DNA of 64,000 nt from Pisaster brevispinus (GCA_023634235.1 JAMKCF010000171.1:1-64000), one strand, 5' to 3'. Numbered from the stretch's first letter, positions 35,365 through 48,567 are shown. Numbers and translations: made by a program. Notes: generated from the letters alone by a model not told the origin.

Positions 35365-36337
35365 CTGTAATTCAGACAATAAAATCAAGAATTGTCAAAA
35401 ATACATCTGAAGGTCTTTTAAAAAAACATTTTTTTAGAAGTGGGGGAAAAAAGGAAAATTGTTTCACCATTAGTGGATTTGCCAAATAAATATTTGCATT
35501 TTTTATGATTAAAAATATAAGATCTTTCAGCATTGTGATGTCTCTAAAACAAATTGATTGAAAATTGCTTTATGAACAAAAAAAGTGTAGGCAGGTTATT
35601 GAAGATTGATCTCTTGAACCTAAGCATGAACAAAGATTCAGCCAATAAATTTCAATGGGAAATATTTGGAAAATATTTCAAAAGTTGTTGAAATGTTGAG
35701 GAGTTAGATTCTGACCTTGAAGTAGTCAGTTGTGAAGCTTCCCACCATGGAAGTTGACAGACTGGAAGGCTCCTCAGTCAGCGGTCAGGACCTTGCTGCA
35801 CTCTGAAATTTACATAAGCGGGAAAGGTTAGCAGACATTAACTTGTTATTAGCACTTTTCTAGAAAATGTTGGTTGACATTTTGTGGATGTCAGATACCA
35901 TCAAGAGGGAATGAAAGTACTCTTCCAAAAGCCAATAGAATTACTAAGAGAAGATTTATTTCCAGTTTACATCATTGGAACTCTAGGTGGCAGCAAACAT
36001 ACTGTGATATCTTCTACTGTTGACAGTACTGAGCATGCACACATCTTTATGACATTGAATGACCTGGTAAGTCTACTGACCCATGCCTCAGAGAATGCTC
36101 CGCTCTGTGCAAAAAAATCAAAAGGCTGTACACTCAAATATATAACAAATGACATTAACAGTAACTTGATGAAAAGTACCTCAAATAATGTCGCTCTCAG
36201 TCAGCATCGGGTATCACAGGCCCAGGAATGTCAAGAAGCGCAAAATCTGGTGGAGGAGTGAAGAGGATCTGACAGCCGCAGTCTGCTTGGAGGAGAGGAA
36301 GTGTATGCAGGCTTTTGGTTGAACTAGAAACTAAAAA

Positions 36338-37755
36338 CTGAGACTACATCTGAGACTACATCTGAGACTACATCTGAGACTACAACTGAGACTACATCTG
36401 AGACTACTACTGAGACTACATCTGAGACTACATCTGAGACTACATCTGAGACTACATCTGAGACTACAACTGAGACTACATCTGAGACTACATCTGAGAC
36501 TACAACTGAGACTACAACTGAGACTACAACTGAGACTACAACTGAGACTACAACTGAGACTACAACTGAGACTACAACTGAGACTACAACTGAGACTACA
36601 ACTGAGACTACAACTGAGACTACAACTGAGACTACAACTGAGACTACAACTGAGACTACAACTGAGACTACAACTGAGACTACATCTGAGACTACATCTG
36701 AGACTACATCTGAGACTACATCTGAGACTACATCTGAGACTACATCTGAGACTACATCTGAGACTACATCTGAGACTACATCTGAGACTACATCTGAGAC
36801 TACAACTGAGACTACAACTGAGACTACAACTGAGACTACATCTGAGACTACAACTGAGACTACAACTGAGACTACAACTGAGACTACAACTGAGACTACA
36901 ACTGAGACTACAACTGAGACTACAACTGAGACTACAACTGAGACTACAACTGAGACTACAACTGAGACTACAACTGAGACTACAACTGAGACTACAACTG
37001 AGACTACAACTGAGACTACAACTGAGACTACAACTGAGACTACAACTGAGACTACAACTGAGACTACAACTGAGACTACAACTGAGACTACAACTGAGAC
37101 TACAACTGAGACTACAACTGAGACTACAACTGAGACTACAACTGAGACTACAACTGAGACTACAACTGAGACTACAACTGAGACTACAACTGAGACTACA
37201 ACTGAGACTACAACTGAGACTACAACTGAGACTACAACTGAGACTACAACTGAGACTACAACTGAGACTACAACTGAGACTACAACTGAGACTACAACTG
37301 AGACTACAACTGAGACTACAACTGAGACTACAACTGAGACTACAACTGAGACTACAACTGAGACTACAACTGAGACTACAACTGAGACTACAACTGAGAC
37401 TACAACTGAGACTACAACTGAGACTACAACTGAGACTACAACTGAGACTACAACTGAGACTACAACTGAGACTACAACTGAGACTACAACTGAGACTACA
37501 ACTGAGACTACAACTGAGACTACAACTGAGACTACAACTGAGACTACAACTGAGACTACAACTGAGACTACAACTGAGACTACAACTGAGACTACAACTG
37601 AGACTACAACTGAGACTACAACTGAGACTACAACTGAGACTACAACTGAGACTACAACTGAGACTACAACTTAGACTACATCTGAGACTACATCTGAGAC
37701 TACATCTGAGGCTACAACTGAGACTACAACTGCGACTACAACTGAGACTACAACT
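36338..37755. repeat. 12-bp minisatellite, about 118 units
   Basis: The unit is TGAGACTACAAC, with a block-wise variant TGAGACTACATC at 36350-36500 and again at 36685-36805. Because 12 is a multiple of three, two frames stay open on each strand, giving a 518-codon Cys-Ser-Leu-Ser frame and a Glu-Thr-Thr-Thr frame. Nothing supports expression. Confidence 0.97.
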
Positions 37756-37929
37756 GGAAGCTATCAACCAGATGCCCCAATCTCCAAACACCAACCTCAA
37801 ATCTCCAATTTCCAAACTGCAAACTGCAAACCCCAAACTCCAACCTCCGAACTCCACACTCCAATCTGAAAATGGTTGGTACAACAAGAAAAAAGGACAA
37901 GGTATTTACATGCTGAAAATATAATTTAG

Positions 37930-40640
37930 TTAGGAGGTGTACAATTTTAAGAGAAGATCTTTTACGCGAACAACCACTCTAAAAGGTCAAGCTGCCAACA
38001 TTTTCATCTTGCAGTCAAGGAAATTTTCTACAATAATCTGGGCGATATGAAGAACAGGGGGGGGGAAACCTAAAATAATTGGGGAGATTTTCAAATTTGT
38101 TTATCTGAACATGGAAAGATGGATTTATTTTTAGGGAACTATCCGCAGAAACAGGGAGAGTTGGCTGCTCTAATGATGGCAACAAAAACAGTTCTTTGAC
38201 AATGTGTATGAGCTGAATTGCGAGGCAAATTCACCTCCAACAAACAGCTAGACATAGATGAAAGTGTCTATTTGGAAATTAAATTCAGCTCTCACACACT
38301 ATATTCTGACAAGTGGCAAGCAACATCAGAACCCTGCAGGAGCAAAGGCCATCATTATGAGTTGAAACGCAGACTCGAGGCCAGTAATTTTAGAGTCTGG
38401 CCAGTAAACTAATGACCAGACCAGTCCAAAGGTCTTATAAAATTTGTACCTTTTCATGAGCCGTGGGATGAAGAGGCGACACAGACAGCACAAACTCATG
38501 AAGAAATAGCTGTGCCTACTGGACAAAGACAATTCAAAAGAACACATATAAAAAGTTTGAAATAATTAAGTTCTGGGAAGAAACTGCAGACAAATGAAAT
38601 CACTCTTGTGTCAGTGCTTGTTCAGATAAAACAAGTTTACATGTTAAACTGAGTAGATAATGGATTTCTCTCTTTATTTCTGGTCTTGTAACAGAAATTC
38701 TTGTCCAGTGCATATTTTAAGCAACATGCAAGCCCTGCATTCTTGTGGATTTCCCCAATAAATTCAAGCCCTGGAACAAGGGGCGAATTCCATAGGGCTT
38801 TTCAAGCTGACTACCGTCAGAAAAAAATATGGGGAAGAAGAAACCTCCTGAAAACTGAACTGTTGATTTAGGTCAGAAACTCTCTCTTCTACCAGATCTA
38901 CCAATCCTGTATTATACCTTTAATAGTACTCAATCGTACCTTTTCATGAGCCGTGGGATGAAGAGCCGACAAAGACAGCACAAACCCATGAAGAAATAGC
39001 TGTGCCTACTGGACAAAGACAATTCAAAAGAACACATATGAAAAGTTTGGAAATAATTAAGTTCTGGGAAGAAACTGCAGATACAGATTTTGTAAGAGTA
39101 CCTTTTTTGTTTAGGACTGTGGCAAGTCAAGATAGAATGGTATATGCACACACAAGTGGCAAGTGGACAATTGGTAGCAGGAGGGACTGACCAGAGATCA
39201 GTGACGACGTCTGACCGAATCAAGTTTTTATTACACTTGGTCACTTAAGTCCAACGGATTTTGAAATTATAAGTTTGCCTTCGCTGCTCGAAATCCAATC
39301 TGGAATGAGCCTGACCCATAATCTGACTATGCATTCATCCCTTGTTCTGTTCTACAATAATTAGTGGAGTGTTGTGGCCTAGCAGTCCAGTGATGCAGAC
39401 CTCACAGAACAGACTGGGTTTGTTATCATAACAACACAAAAGGACACTTTAAATGTGGTTCCATTAGCCTGCGTCGCCTGCATATGTTATGATCTGAAAG
39501 TCTTCAAACTATAAGTGAATGTCAAAAAACTCAAAAAGCCTGAACTTTCTCAGGTGCAATCAAGAATTCAAACAAGATCCCACTAATATAAGACTTGATT
39601 CATTTAGGAAATTATCAATAAACTTCAAATATTGATAGGGTTTAACAAGCTTCAAGAATTAAGTTCGGAAGTGTACGATTTCAAGAGAAGATCTTATACG
39701 CGAACATCCACTCTAGGTCAAGCTGCCAACATTTTCATCTTGCAGTCAAGGAAATTTTCTACAATAATCTGGGCGATATGAAGAACATGGCGGAAAACCT
39801 ACAATAATTGGGGAGATTTTCAAATTTGTTTATCTGAACATGGAAAGATGAATTTATTTTCAGGGAACTATCTGCAGAAACAGGGAGAGTTGGCTGCTCT
39901 AAAGATGGCAACAAAACAGTTCTTTGACAATGTATATTAGCTGGATTGCGAGGCAAATTCACCTCCAACAAACAGCTAGACACAGATGAAAGTGTCTATT
40001 CGGAAATTAAATTCAGCTCTCACACACTAAACTCTGACGAGTGGTAAGCAACGTCAAAACCCTGCAGGAGCAAAGGCCATCATTATGAGTTGAAACGCAG
40101 ACTCGAGGCCAATAATTTTAGAGTCTGGCCAGTAAACTAATGACCAGACCAGTCCAAAGGTCTTATAAAATTTGTACCTTTTCATGAGCCGTGGGATGAA
40201 GAGGCGACACAGACAGCACAAACTAATGAAGAAATAGCTGTGCCTACTGGACAAAGACAATTCAAAAGAACACATATAAAAAGTTTGGAATAATTAAGTT
40301 CTGGGAAGAAACTGCAGACAAATGAAATCACTCTTGTGTCAGTGCTTGTTCAGATAAAAACAGTTTAAATGCTAAACTGTGTAGATAATGGATTTCTCTC
40401 TTTATTTCTGGTCTTGTACCAGAAATTCTTGTCTAGTGCATATTTTAAGCAACATGCAAGCCCTGCATTCTTGTGGATTTCCCCAACAAGTTCAAGCCCT
40501 GGAACATGGGGCGAATTCCATAGGGCTTTTCAAGATCAATACAGTCAGAAAAAGATATGGGGAAGAAGAAACCTCCTGAAAACTGAACTGTTGATTTAGG
40601 TCAGAAACTCTCTCTTCTACCAGATCTACCAATCCTGTAT
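37930..40640. repeat. Tandem duplication, about 1.73-kb unit, two copies
   Basis: Landmarks: TACGCGAACAACCACTC at 37964 and about 39697; CCTTTTCATGAGCCGTGGGA at about 38450, 38938, 40177 and 40667. Thus a 1.73-kb unit is repeated, and each unit holds a second copy of a 150-bp segment 490-496 bp on. The reading frames are repeated with the DNA and none is recognised. Confidence 0.85.
38327..38772. mobile_element. CAGGGCTCGAATTT-type MITE copy, interrupted
   Basis: The interior blocks CTCGAGGCCAGTAATTTTAG, TCTGGCCAGTAAACTAATGA and CTTGTGGATTTCCCC, and the end AAATTCAAGCCCTGG, correspond to the clean element. About 150 bp of the CATGAGCCGTGGGATG sequence lies inside. A second copy is at 40064-40503 through the tandem duplication. 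Confidence 0.6.
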
Positions 40641-41270
40641 TATACCTTTAATAGTACTCAATCGTACCTTTTCATGAGCCATGGGATGAAGAGCTGACAC
40701 AGACAGCACAAACTCATGAAGAAATAGCTGTGCCTACTGGACAAAGACAATTAAAAAAAACACATATAAAAAGTTTGGAAATAATTAAGTTCTGGGAAGA
40801 AACTGCAGACACAGATTTTGTAAGTATAACTTTTCTTTAGGACTGTGGCAAGTCAATGTAGAATGGTATATGCACACAAGCGGCAAGTGGACAATTGGTA
40901 GCAGGAGGGACTGACCAGAGCAGAGTCAGAGATCAGAAGAAACCTACCGAAAACTGAACTGTTGGGAGTGTTGATTTAGTTCACAAAATGTTTCTGAGAA
41001 CTGGAATTCATAGATGATGATAGAGATGAATAAAGTTATATTATTCTGTGCTGCAGACATAATTTCCAAACCAGACTAAACCAGAATGAGTGCTCCCGAC
41101 TTGACTAATATTAGCATTCTCGCCACTGTCTTCACTGACAAACGTTTGCTGCCGTCATTGTTTAGTCTTTGTTTTCTCCCAAAAGTTGTAATGATCGTAG
41201 AGAAACAAACCTAACTGCACAAACGAACATGATAAACCGTAGAATAAGAGTAGAATAAAGTGATATTTAC
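40640..41270. repeat. Partial third unit of the tandem duplication
   Basis: CCTTTTCATGAGCCATGGGA at 40667, TTCTGGGAAGAAACTGCAGA at 40790 and GCAAGTGGACAATTGGTAGC at 40883 repeat 38938-39190. Beyond about 40920 no repeat or gene is recognised. Confidence 0.6.
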
Positions 41271-41377
41271 CTGAACATTCGCACACATGCAGTGCCTACA
41301 GATTCAATCATTCGAAGGCTGCATTCAAAATGAAAAAGAACAACAGCAAAAACGTAGCCAGAAACCCGAGGTGTCAT
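41271..41377 (-). CDS. Possible first exon with signal peptide
   Basis: ATG at 41377-41375 gives MTPRVSGYVFAVVLFHFECS, a basic residue then a hydrophobic core as in signal peptides, and ends at a good donor, TTCAG|GTAAAT. It lies on the same strand upstream of the CUB exons of copy A, so it could start that secreted protein. No homology was recognised. Weak evidence. Confidence 0.3.
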
Positions 41378-42064
41378 CTTGTCTTCGTAAAGCAAAATAA
41401 TGCTGGAGAAACCCCGCGAAAATTCCAAACGCTGTGAGGGCGCTGTACAATAAAATAAGCTACATGACAAGTAAAAATTACGTCACTTGAATGCGACGTC
41501 AGCAACGTCATCAAAGTAAGTGCAAATGAAGGGGGGGGGTACTTCAAACATTTGAGAAACTAGTCATCCTTGATCTTTCAACTTTTCTGAGTTCAGTAAT
41601 TAAGATTAAATAAGTAAAAGTAAAATAATTTGCATGTTGTCGTAATCTGAAAACTGCATATCGTTTACACAAAGGTAAATTTAACCACTTTCGTCATTCA
41701 AGAACTAATAATAGTTTTTTTTGCAGATGAAAATATGTTGTCAATCTTAAATTTGTAATCGGCAACCTTTACGTTAATTAAATTAACAAATTAAATTGGA
41801 AGTGTTGAAATTGAACTACTCTTGCATTGATAGTCACAGAGCAGGTTTCTTTCTCACTATTGCCATGGTGGGGACTTCTGAACTTGTCAAAAAGTTGTTT
41901 TCCTTTTTGTAGTTTTTCGTTGGAATAATAATAATAAATTTTATACTAACATCAATATTTTTTCCCAACAATTAATATTTTTCTTAACCACTTGTCGTAC
42001 CTTTTAAACATGTTTGTATGAACGCATCCATCTGTGTTTGTTTTCAATAAAGTATAAAATATCG

Positions 42065-42990
42065 AAAAGTAGTTTACTCAACCGCGTTATGTAATTGTGC
42101 GTGTTATGGATGGAAAATGGCGTATGTAACTGTGATACTAACCACAAATCAATGGACCAAATTTGCCAGATCAAAAATTTGGTATGTTCAGTTTGACAGT
42201 TTTCAAGATTCTGGGATTAAACTTACACTTTTACTAATAACGAAGAGTACATTCTTAGAGGTAGTTATTACTCAACCGCATAAGGCAAATGTACGTGAGA
42301 CGCAAATGACATCTGCGTAGATGTGGTTAATTAACTCCAAAATGTGGTGCCCAGTGTAACACTCGTTTAATGAGATTGAACTGGCTGCTTCAGAACACCC
42401 ACTTGTCTTAGTACAGAATTCATGTCAGAGCATTTTGAGCAGTTTGAATATTGTTAGTCTCCGATCGAACTCAGATTGAACCAGCAGTTCAAAGAGGCAG
42501 TTGACTAATTAAAGTGCATGGGCCATTTTGCGTGTTATAGATGGAGAATGGCGTCTGTATAACTGTACTTAATTAACCACTAATTACTGGACCAATTAAG
42601 CTACTTCAAAAAAGTGGTGTGTCCAGGTTATAACAGTCTTCAAGATCCTGGGCTATTTTTTTTTTTACTGATAATGAAGGATACAATTTTTTTTTAAAGG
42701 TAGTTTTACTCAACCGCATGTGCATTGTACCTGCTATAGATGGAAAATAGCTTCTGTAAAACTGTATTTAACCACTAATTAGTGAACCAAATAAGGCAGC
42801 TCAAAAATAGCCACAACTATATACAGACACCATTTCCATTTATAATGCCTGTGCTTTCGAGTCAACTACCTTTCTGAAAAGAATTTGTACCCTTCATTAT
42901 GAATAGAAGCTGGCTAATTTGGCTCACTAATTAGTGGTTAATTAACCACAGTTTTTCAGATGCCATTTTTACTCTTTGCCTATTTATGCA
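42065..42990. mobile_element. Cluster of TTAATTA-type MITEs, two direct and one inverted
   Basis: TACTCAACCGC..TTATGGATGGAAAATGGCGT..AACCA..AATGGACCAAA near 42075-42200 recurs near 42530-42600 and 42705-42815. The inverse (GGCTCACTAATTAGTGGTTA ATTAACCAC, then GCCATTTTTACTC) is at 42915-42975. Non-coding. Confidence 0.6.
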
Positions 42991-44026
42991 GGGACTATAC
43001 TTTTTTGCAAAAGAATCTTTAAAAGGATGTAAGAGCTATAAAAAGTGGCTCAACGTATTGTAAGAGCTCATCCCTATCTGCCAGAAGGGGAGCGGACTAC
43101 CCGCTAAACTCAGAAACAAACAAATTACTCCAAAATGGAAACAGAAATGCAGGTACTCGCTCATCTTGTAATTCTCCCCCAAAGGGAACATAACAAAATA
43201 CAATATTATAAATATAAAGTCAATTAATAAAGCAAAACAAAGCAATTGGCAGAGATGAAGGAATTTATGAGGACCCTCCTCACTTAATTAACAGTTAATG
43301 TAGAGACAAGGGAAGGAGGCCGGCCTTCTATTTAAAAATTATTTCTGGAATAAAATTATGTTTTGATACAGATACTCACAAATAGCTCTATGACCCTATC
43401 CCTCCCTACTGAAATGCATTTGGAGCATGGCCAGAGTCATGCTTCGTACAAAATAAAGAAAAATAACGTGAGAAAATAAATGTGCTCTTGATCTCTCTTG
43501 CTTAGGCCTAAAGCTAAAACGAAAAAGAGAATGAGCCTAAAGGTCGAGACTTCAAACTTAACTTTTCACTATAAATATTCTAACAACCAAGTTGGAGGAG
43601 ACAATTGAACATTGAGGACGCACAATTGGGTTCCCTACTTTACGACCATGCGACCCGAGTGGTCCATAAAAACAAACAAGTGTGACCTAGAAAGGATTTA
43701 TGAAAATGACATTTATATATGATTAAGATTTTAAAATTTATTAAACTTGACAAACTTCGTGACTTTAAGGTCAAATTACAGAGTCATTACAATAGTAAAA
43801 AATCGATAAGACATACTTTTTTTTTAAGGACACCTAAATAGAAAAAAATAGATAAGAAAAACAGATTGCACACTCGCCTTTAAAACAAAAACAGAACCAC
43901 ATGAACAAAAGAAACACCTCACTGTAGTTTAAAAGGGAAATGGAATAATTAACAGGGACATAAATGTTTCAATAAAACATAAAATTAAATAAGAACCTCA
44001 CCACACACAATAAAATGGAGAAATAA

Positions 44027-44419
44027 TTAAGAATTAATTAAACCTATGAAATAAGGAACAGGGCTATTTTTAAAACGACTGGATCTGGTGGGGATGGTTG
44101 AAACATGATGCCTATTTCGGAGATTTCGACCATGACTCTCATGCCTGGTAGGGGGAAGGAGGTCTTTAGTGTGAGGGTTATTAGCAAGTTCATTAGCAAA
44201 ACGCCTGCAGTGTGCCTCTCTCCTACCAGCCAAAGAGTCAAGGCTAAGCGATGAAAGAGCAGAGTCATACCAATAATAACTATTACCCAACATAATTTGA
44301 CGGTCAAAAACATTTATGTGAGGTGTAAGCCAAGGCTTGTCATTAACACGGCTCTTGTAGCTTTTCAAGGGAAAATAAGAAACCATGGCTGAATCAAGCA
44401 AATTGTCAAAAAATATCAA
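44027..44419 (-). mobile_element. Internally deleted non-LTR retrotransposon fragment
   Basis: One open frame joins a segment found before the RT domain of jockey/CR1-like ORF2 (VNDKPWLTPHI) to the ORF's extreme C-terminus (SLAGRREAHCRRFANELANN, PHTKDLLPPTRHE, HGRNLRNRH, SPVPYFI). The whole RT core is missing between them. The frame is intact for 130 codons, but it is a deletion product. Confidence 0.65.
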
Positions 44420-44918
44420 CCATGATTTTCATTGATTTACACCTTTAAACTATATATGCACCTCAAACTCACAATTTGACTTACTTGTGAGATTCATACA
44501 CAAGAAAATTATACATAAACAGTCCCTCACACTTAAGAAAAATATACTGTATATAATTATATGCACTGAAAGTAACAATATGACCAGACATTAAATCAGT
44601 TGTTCTAAATACAAATGAGCATGAATAAAAAATTCTCAGCAAAAAACTTATTACAAATTGGCTCTAAAAATCATGGAAAAACTACTACACACACAAAAAT
44701 AGATAGTGGCCTGACGTTTCGACCCTAGCAGAGTCTTTCTTGAAGGCAAAATGACAAGACTACAAACATAAAAAGTGGAGTGGAGATAGACGTTAGAGAT
44801 GAAAGCACACAGAGAAAGCAGGAGGATGAACAAAAAGGAGGGTAACAAAAGGGGGTGGGGTGGGGGAGGGGCTGGTTTGACCACAAGAGGAACGAATACA
44901 AAAGACAAAATAAATGAT

Positions 44919-45689
44919 GTATATTCGGTTTGCAGTAATCACCGTGTGTATATCTACTAGCTATGTAGATTTGTTCTTAAAGAACTAGGTCTTGCTTTTT
45001 ATTTTATTTTTATTCTACTGCCGCAAAGTAGATTTGGAAATCGGGAGACTACTTCGGGAGACTACTTAGTTCTGAAAAGAACTGTCCAGCTTATTAGCTA
45101 CTACCTGGGCGGAGGGTAGGAAATCGGCCGGGACTACTACTTTGGCTTCATAGTGGATAGGATCGAGGGGACTTCTCGTTATTAACTTCACTGCCACGGA
45201 GTGAGTTCTTAATTGGTCTCAACGTTTCGACTAGCTTGCTCTAGTCATCGTCTCAGCGTTAGGAGACGATGACTGGAGCAAGCTAGTCGAAACCGACTAG
45301 CTTGCTCTAGTCATTGTCCGGAGACGATGACTAGAGGAAGCTAGTCTAAATGTTGAGACCAATTAAGAACTCACTCCGCGGCAATGAAGTTAATACTGAG
45401 AAGTTCCCTCGATCGAATTCACTATGAAGCCAAAGTAGTAGTCCCGGCCAATTTCCTACCCACCGCCCAGGTAGTAGCTAATAAGCTGGACAGTTCTTTT
45501 CAGAACTAAGTAGTCTCCCGAAGTAGTCTTCCGATTTCCAAATCTACTCTGCGGCAGTAGAATAAAAAATGTTAAAAAAGCAAGACCTAGTTCATTAGAA
45601 CAAATCTACATAGCTAGTAGATATACATACGGTGTTAATGCAAACTGAATATACATTGATACCTCATCATGCAAAGCCTCAAAAAGTAA
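44919..45689. mobile_element. Fold-back element in copy B
   Basis: Left arm 44919-45245 and right arm about 45345-45689 are inverted copies; the middle has repeated GAGACGATGACT.GAG.AAGCTAG. Flanked by AAATAAATGAT at 44908-44918 and 45691-45701. The right tip carries CCTCATCATGCAAAGCCTC and the left tip lacks it. Confidence 0.88.
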
Positions 45690-46568
45690 AAAATAAATGA
45701 TGGGAAGAGGGAGACAAAAGTAATTGATTAGTGAATGAGGCAGACTGGAGAGGAGAATCTGTGGTAAAAAGGAGAAGGCAAAGACAAAAGGTTATTAGAC
45801 ATTTCCTTCTTGGATGTTTAGACCATGGGGTTGAATGGTCTGAAGACGCCTTATCCATAGCTTCTCCCTACTCATACGAACAATCTTGTGGTTTCCTAGT
45901 GCCTCAAAGCCCTGTAAAATCATGAGAGAAATGGAGTGATTAGAAAGATTAAAGTGACGCCCTACACAGCTATATCCAGCTTTTGGATGTTGACTGTGGA
46001 TCTGGCTGGGATTTATTCTCTCTGTAAACACCTGTACAAACTGTTGAGAGTTGTGCAGGCGGTCAATAAAACACATACATGTACATTTAATTATCTTATA
46101 CAATGCAAGTATGTCGATAAAATGTCAATACAAATGAAGGCAACTCCTAGATATTCAGTCTCTACCAAATAATTATTATCTCGAAGAAAGCAAATGCATG
46201 AGTGCGTGATTGGAGAACATAGAATATATAGCATGACACTGGATGGGCAAGAAGGCATAAGTTACCTAACACACAGGGCCCACTAATCATCATCATTCAC
46301 ACAACAAACTCACAAACCTATGCCTCCAAGTCGAATCCCACCAGCCAAACCGCAGTCAACACACCCATGCATTCCATTTAAAATAATACACATATATATT
46401 AATATTATTATTAATATTACAATATGAACCTGGTCGGTCGACAAGCAGATAATAAACTATACAAAAAATAAAGACCAGTAGGCTGACCACTACCTGTACT
46501 GATAGCCATAATTCAGTTCATACATGGAAAAAGCTGCCGTCCAACCACTCTGATGTCCAACACTTTAC

Positions 46569-46726
46569 AGGAAAATGTCTCTTTCTCTCGAGCTCTCTGC
46601 AACTTTGGAAGCACTACTCGTCGTCTGTTTGGAATTTTGCGATGACTTCACTTCCCTCGGTGATCCAAGTGAAAGTATTTGCATCCCTACAGAAGACAGA
46701 CGCTTCTTGGGTATCACGTCCTGAAT
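46569..46726 (-). pseudogene. CUB-domain second-half exon, copy B
   Basis: ASVFCRDANTFTWITEGSEV and IAKFQTDDE, then TAG in frame. Same exon as 34044-34179 in copy A, with seven extra codons at the start. The CUB match (Cys, TWITEGSEVIAKFQTD) is better in this frame. The in-frame TAG suggests decay unless an upstream donor is used. Confidence 0.55.
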
Positions 46727-47457
46727 CTGAACACACACAAAAAAAGAAAAGATTTCACTATGTCAGTGGAGCCAGGTTGCAATTGAAATTGTTGTTGGTA
46801 GTGCAATAAGTGTAGGCAAAAAACAATTAAAAGAGATACGACCTTATCCCGTGGAGCAAAATGTGTGCTTGCTATAGCGTGTTAGATATGACCTTTCAAC
46901 CTGTCAAGTTATGACCTTGTGTTTTTTTTATAACTTTAAAGCACGTTTGCCCAAAACAAGGCTTAAAGCCACTCTTGGTTTTGGGGGTTACGTACAAGAC
47001 AAAAAACATTCAATATGAGAATAACTCAGGGAGCTAAAGGTAGATTTGCGTCTGAAATCTGTTTAGATTGTAGGATGGAGAGAAATGTTGATTTAACAGG
47101 TAAGGAGTTCCAAAGAGATGTACATGGAATAAAGCTGTTGGATTGCTTTTTGTTCTACATCTCAGCCAAGCAAGATTAACAAGCAGAAAGCCTGGTTTAA
47201 CACTCAAACATCCTGATAGGAGGAACCAGGTCGGACACACAGGTAGCACGTTTACCTTGCAAACATCCGTGTAAAAGACAGAGGCTGGCTACAGACCTTC
47301 TGTGGGAAAGCAGTTGTAGTTTTGATCCCATGCCTTTACCAACAAGATTAACAAATACAGTGTGCTTCTGATTCTATCTTATAATTGAAATCCAAAGACA
47401 TTTTTTCCAGCAGTCAAATCAGTTGGAGACAAATTAACAGTAAAACCCTGTTCTTAC

Positions 47458-47557
47458 CTCAATGAAGTCCTTCGTGCATTGCAGATCGGATTCAAGTTTG
47501 AGTTGACTAAAGGAAAGCATCACGTACTGCCATGGGACGTCAGTTTGACAACAATTG
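47458..47557 (-). pseudogene. CUB-domain first-half exon, copy B
   Basis: NCCQTDVPWQYVMLSFSQLK and LESDLQCTKDFIE fit the first half of a CUB domain (W.Y..L.FS.LKLE...C..DFIEV). Acceptor GTGCTTTCAG; donor GAG|GTAAGA. The frame is open across 100 bp. Followed in transcription order by the second-half exon at 46569-46726. Confidence 0.65.
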
Positions 47558-48567
47558 CTGAAAGCACACAAGGGAGCAGTTATATAACGGGTGCTGGAAG
47601 CGTTGTTCGGAGATTGAATGATTCCAGGCTCTGATGTCAGCATTATATAACAACCTCGATGATAGACAGAAAAAAGAAGAAGAGAATATCACAGTGATGA
47701 AAAGTACAATATTAGTTAGGTACGCCAGTCATTATGCATTTTGGCTGATTATAACCTATTTCTACTCAGCATTTTTATACTGCGCATAGCATTTTTTGTG
47801 TGCTAACAGGCTTCATGAAATTAGGCTAAATGTTCAATCTCTTATACAGATGCTTACCTTAAAACTACGCGTAACTTTAAAAACTACACTTTATAACTAC
47901 ACGCTGCGTTATTTTAAACAATATGACAACATTACCCTGAGCAAATGAAAGGCTCATTTTACAGGATAAATATAATTTCTCACAGTAACGATTGTAGCAC
48001 AAGGTGGCTAAATCGTCAGTCTTTAAAAAGTAGAAAAACAAGAGAAGATTCTCGGAAAAACACCACAATAAAAGCATATTTTTAAAACAAGTTTTGCTGA
48101 TCAAGAGTCAACTTATTATTGTGGTTGTTTCCAAATATACCTTGCACAAGAAAACTGACCTTCAGAACTTCCAAATTCGATTTGCAAAATTTACATAAAA
48201 AGGAAAGGTTTGCAGACATTACCTTGTTATTTGCACTTTTCTTGAGAATGTTTGTTGACGTTTTGTGGATGTCACATACCATCAAGTGGGAATGAAGGTA
48301 ATCTGCCAAACACCAATAGAATTATAAAGGGAAGGTTTATCTCTAGTTTCCATCACTGGAACTCTAGGTGGCAGCAAACACACTGGGTTATTTTCCATTG
48401 TTGACATAGTAGTGAGCATGCACACATCTCCGAAGACAATGGATGTACCTGGTAAGTCTACTGCCTGCTATTATTCCCAGAAGCCTCCACTCTGTGCGTA
48501 ACATTGCTAGTCTGTACACTCCAGTATAAAAAAAATTGCTTTGCAACATTAACTTGATGAAAAGTAC

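Larger units (their letters stand above)
31800..36320. repeat. Segmental duplication, copy A
   Basis: Collinear with 44636-48760 and with parts of 49200-50300, for example TTACAAGTTGGCTCTAAAAA, GTGAATGAGGCAGACTGGAG, TTACCTAACACACAGGGCCC, AAGCAGAAAGCCTAGTTTAA and ACTCTAGGTGGCAGCAAACA. Copy A lacks parts present in copy B and is cut off by the 12-bp minisatellite. It carries CUB exons and a fold-back element of its own. Confidence 0.88.

Noticed and set aside
36331..37887. 518-codon Cys-Ser-Leu-Ser protein frame
   Set aside because: It is only the translation of a 12-bp minisatellite whose unit length is a multiple of three; the flanks show no start context, domain or splice signal.
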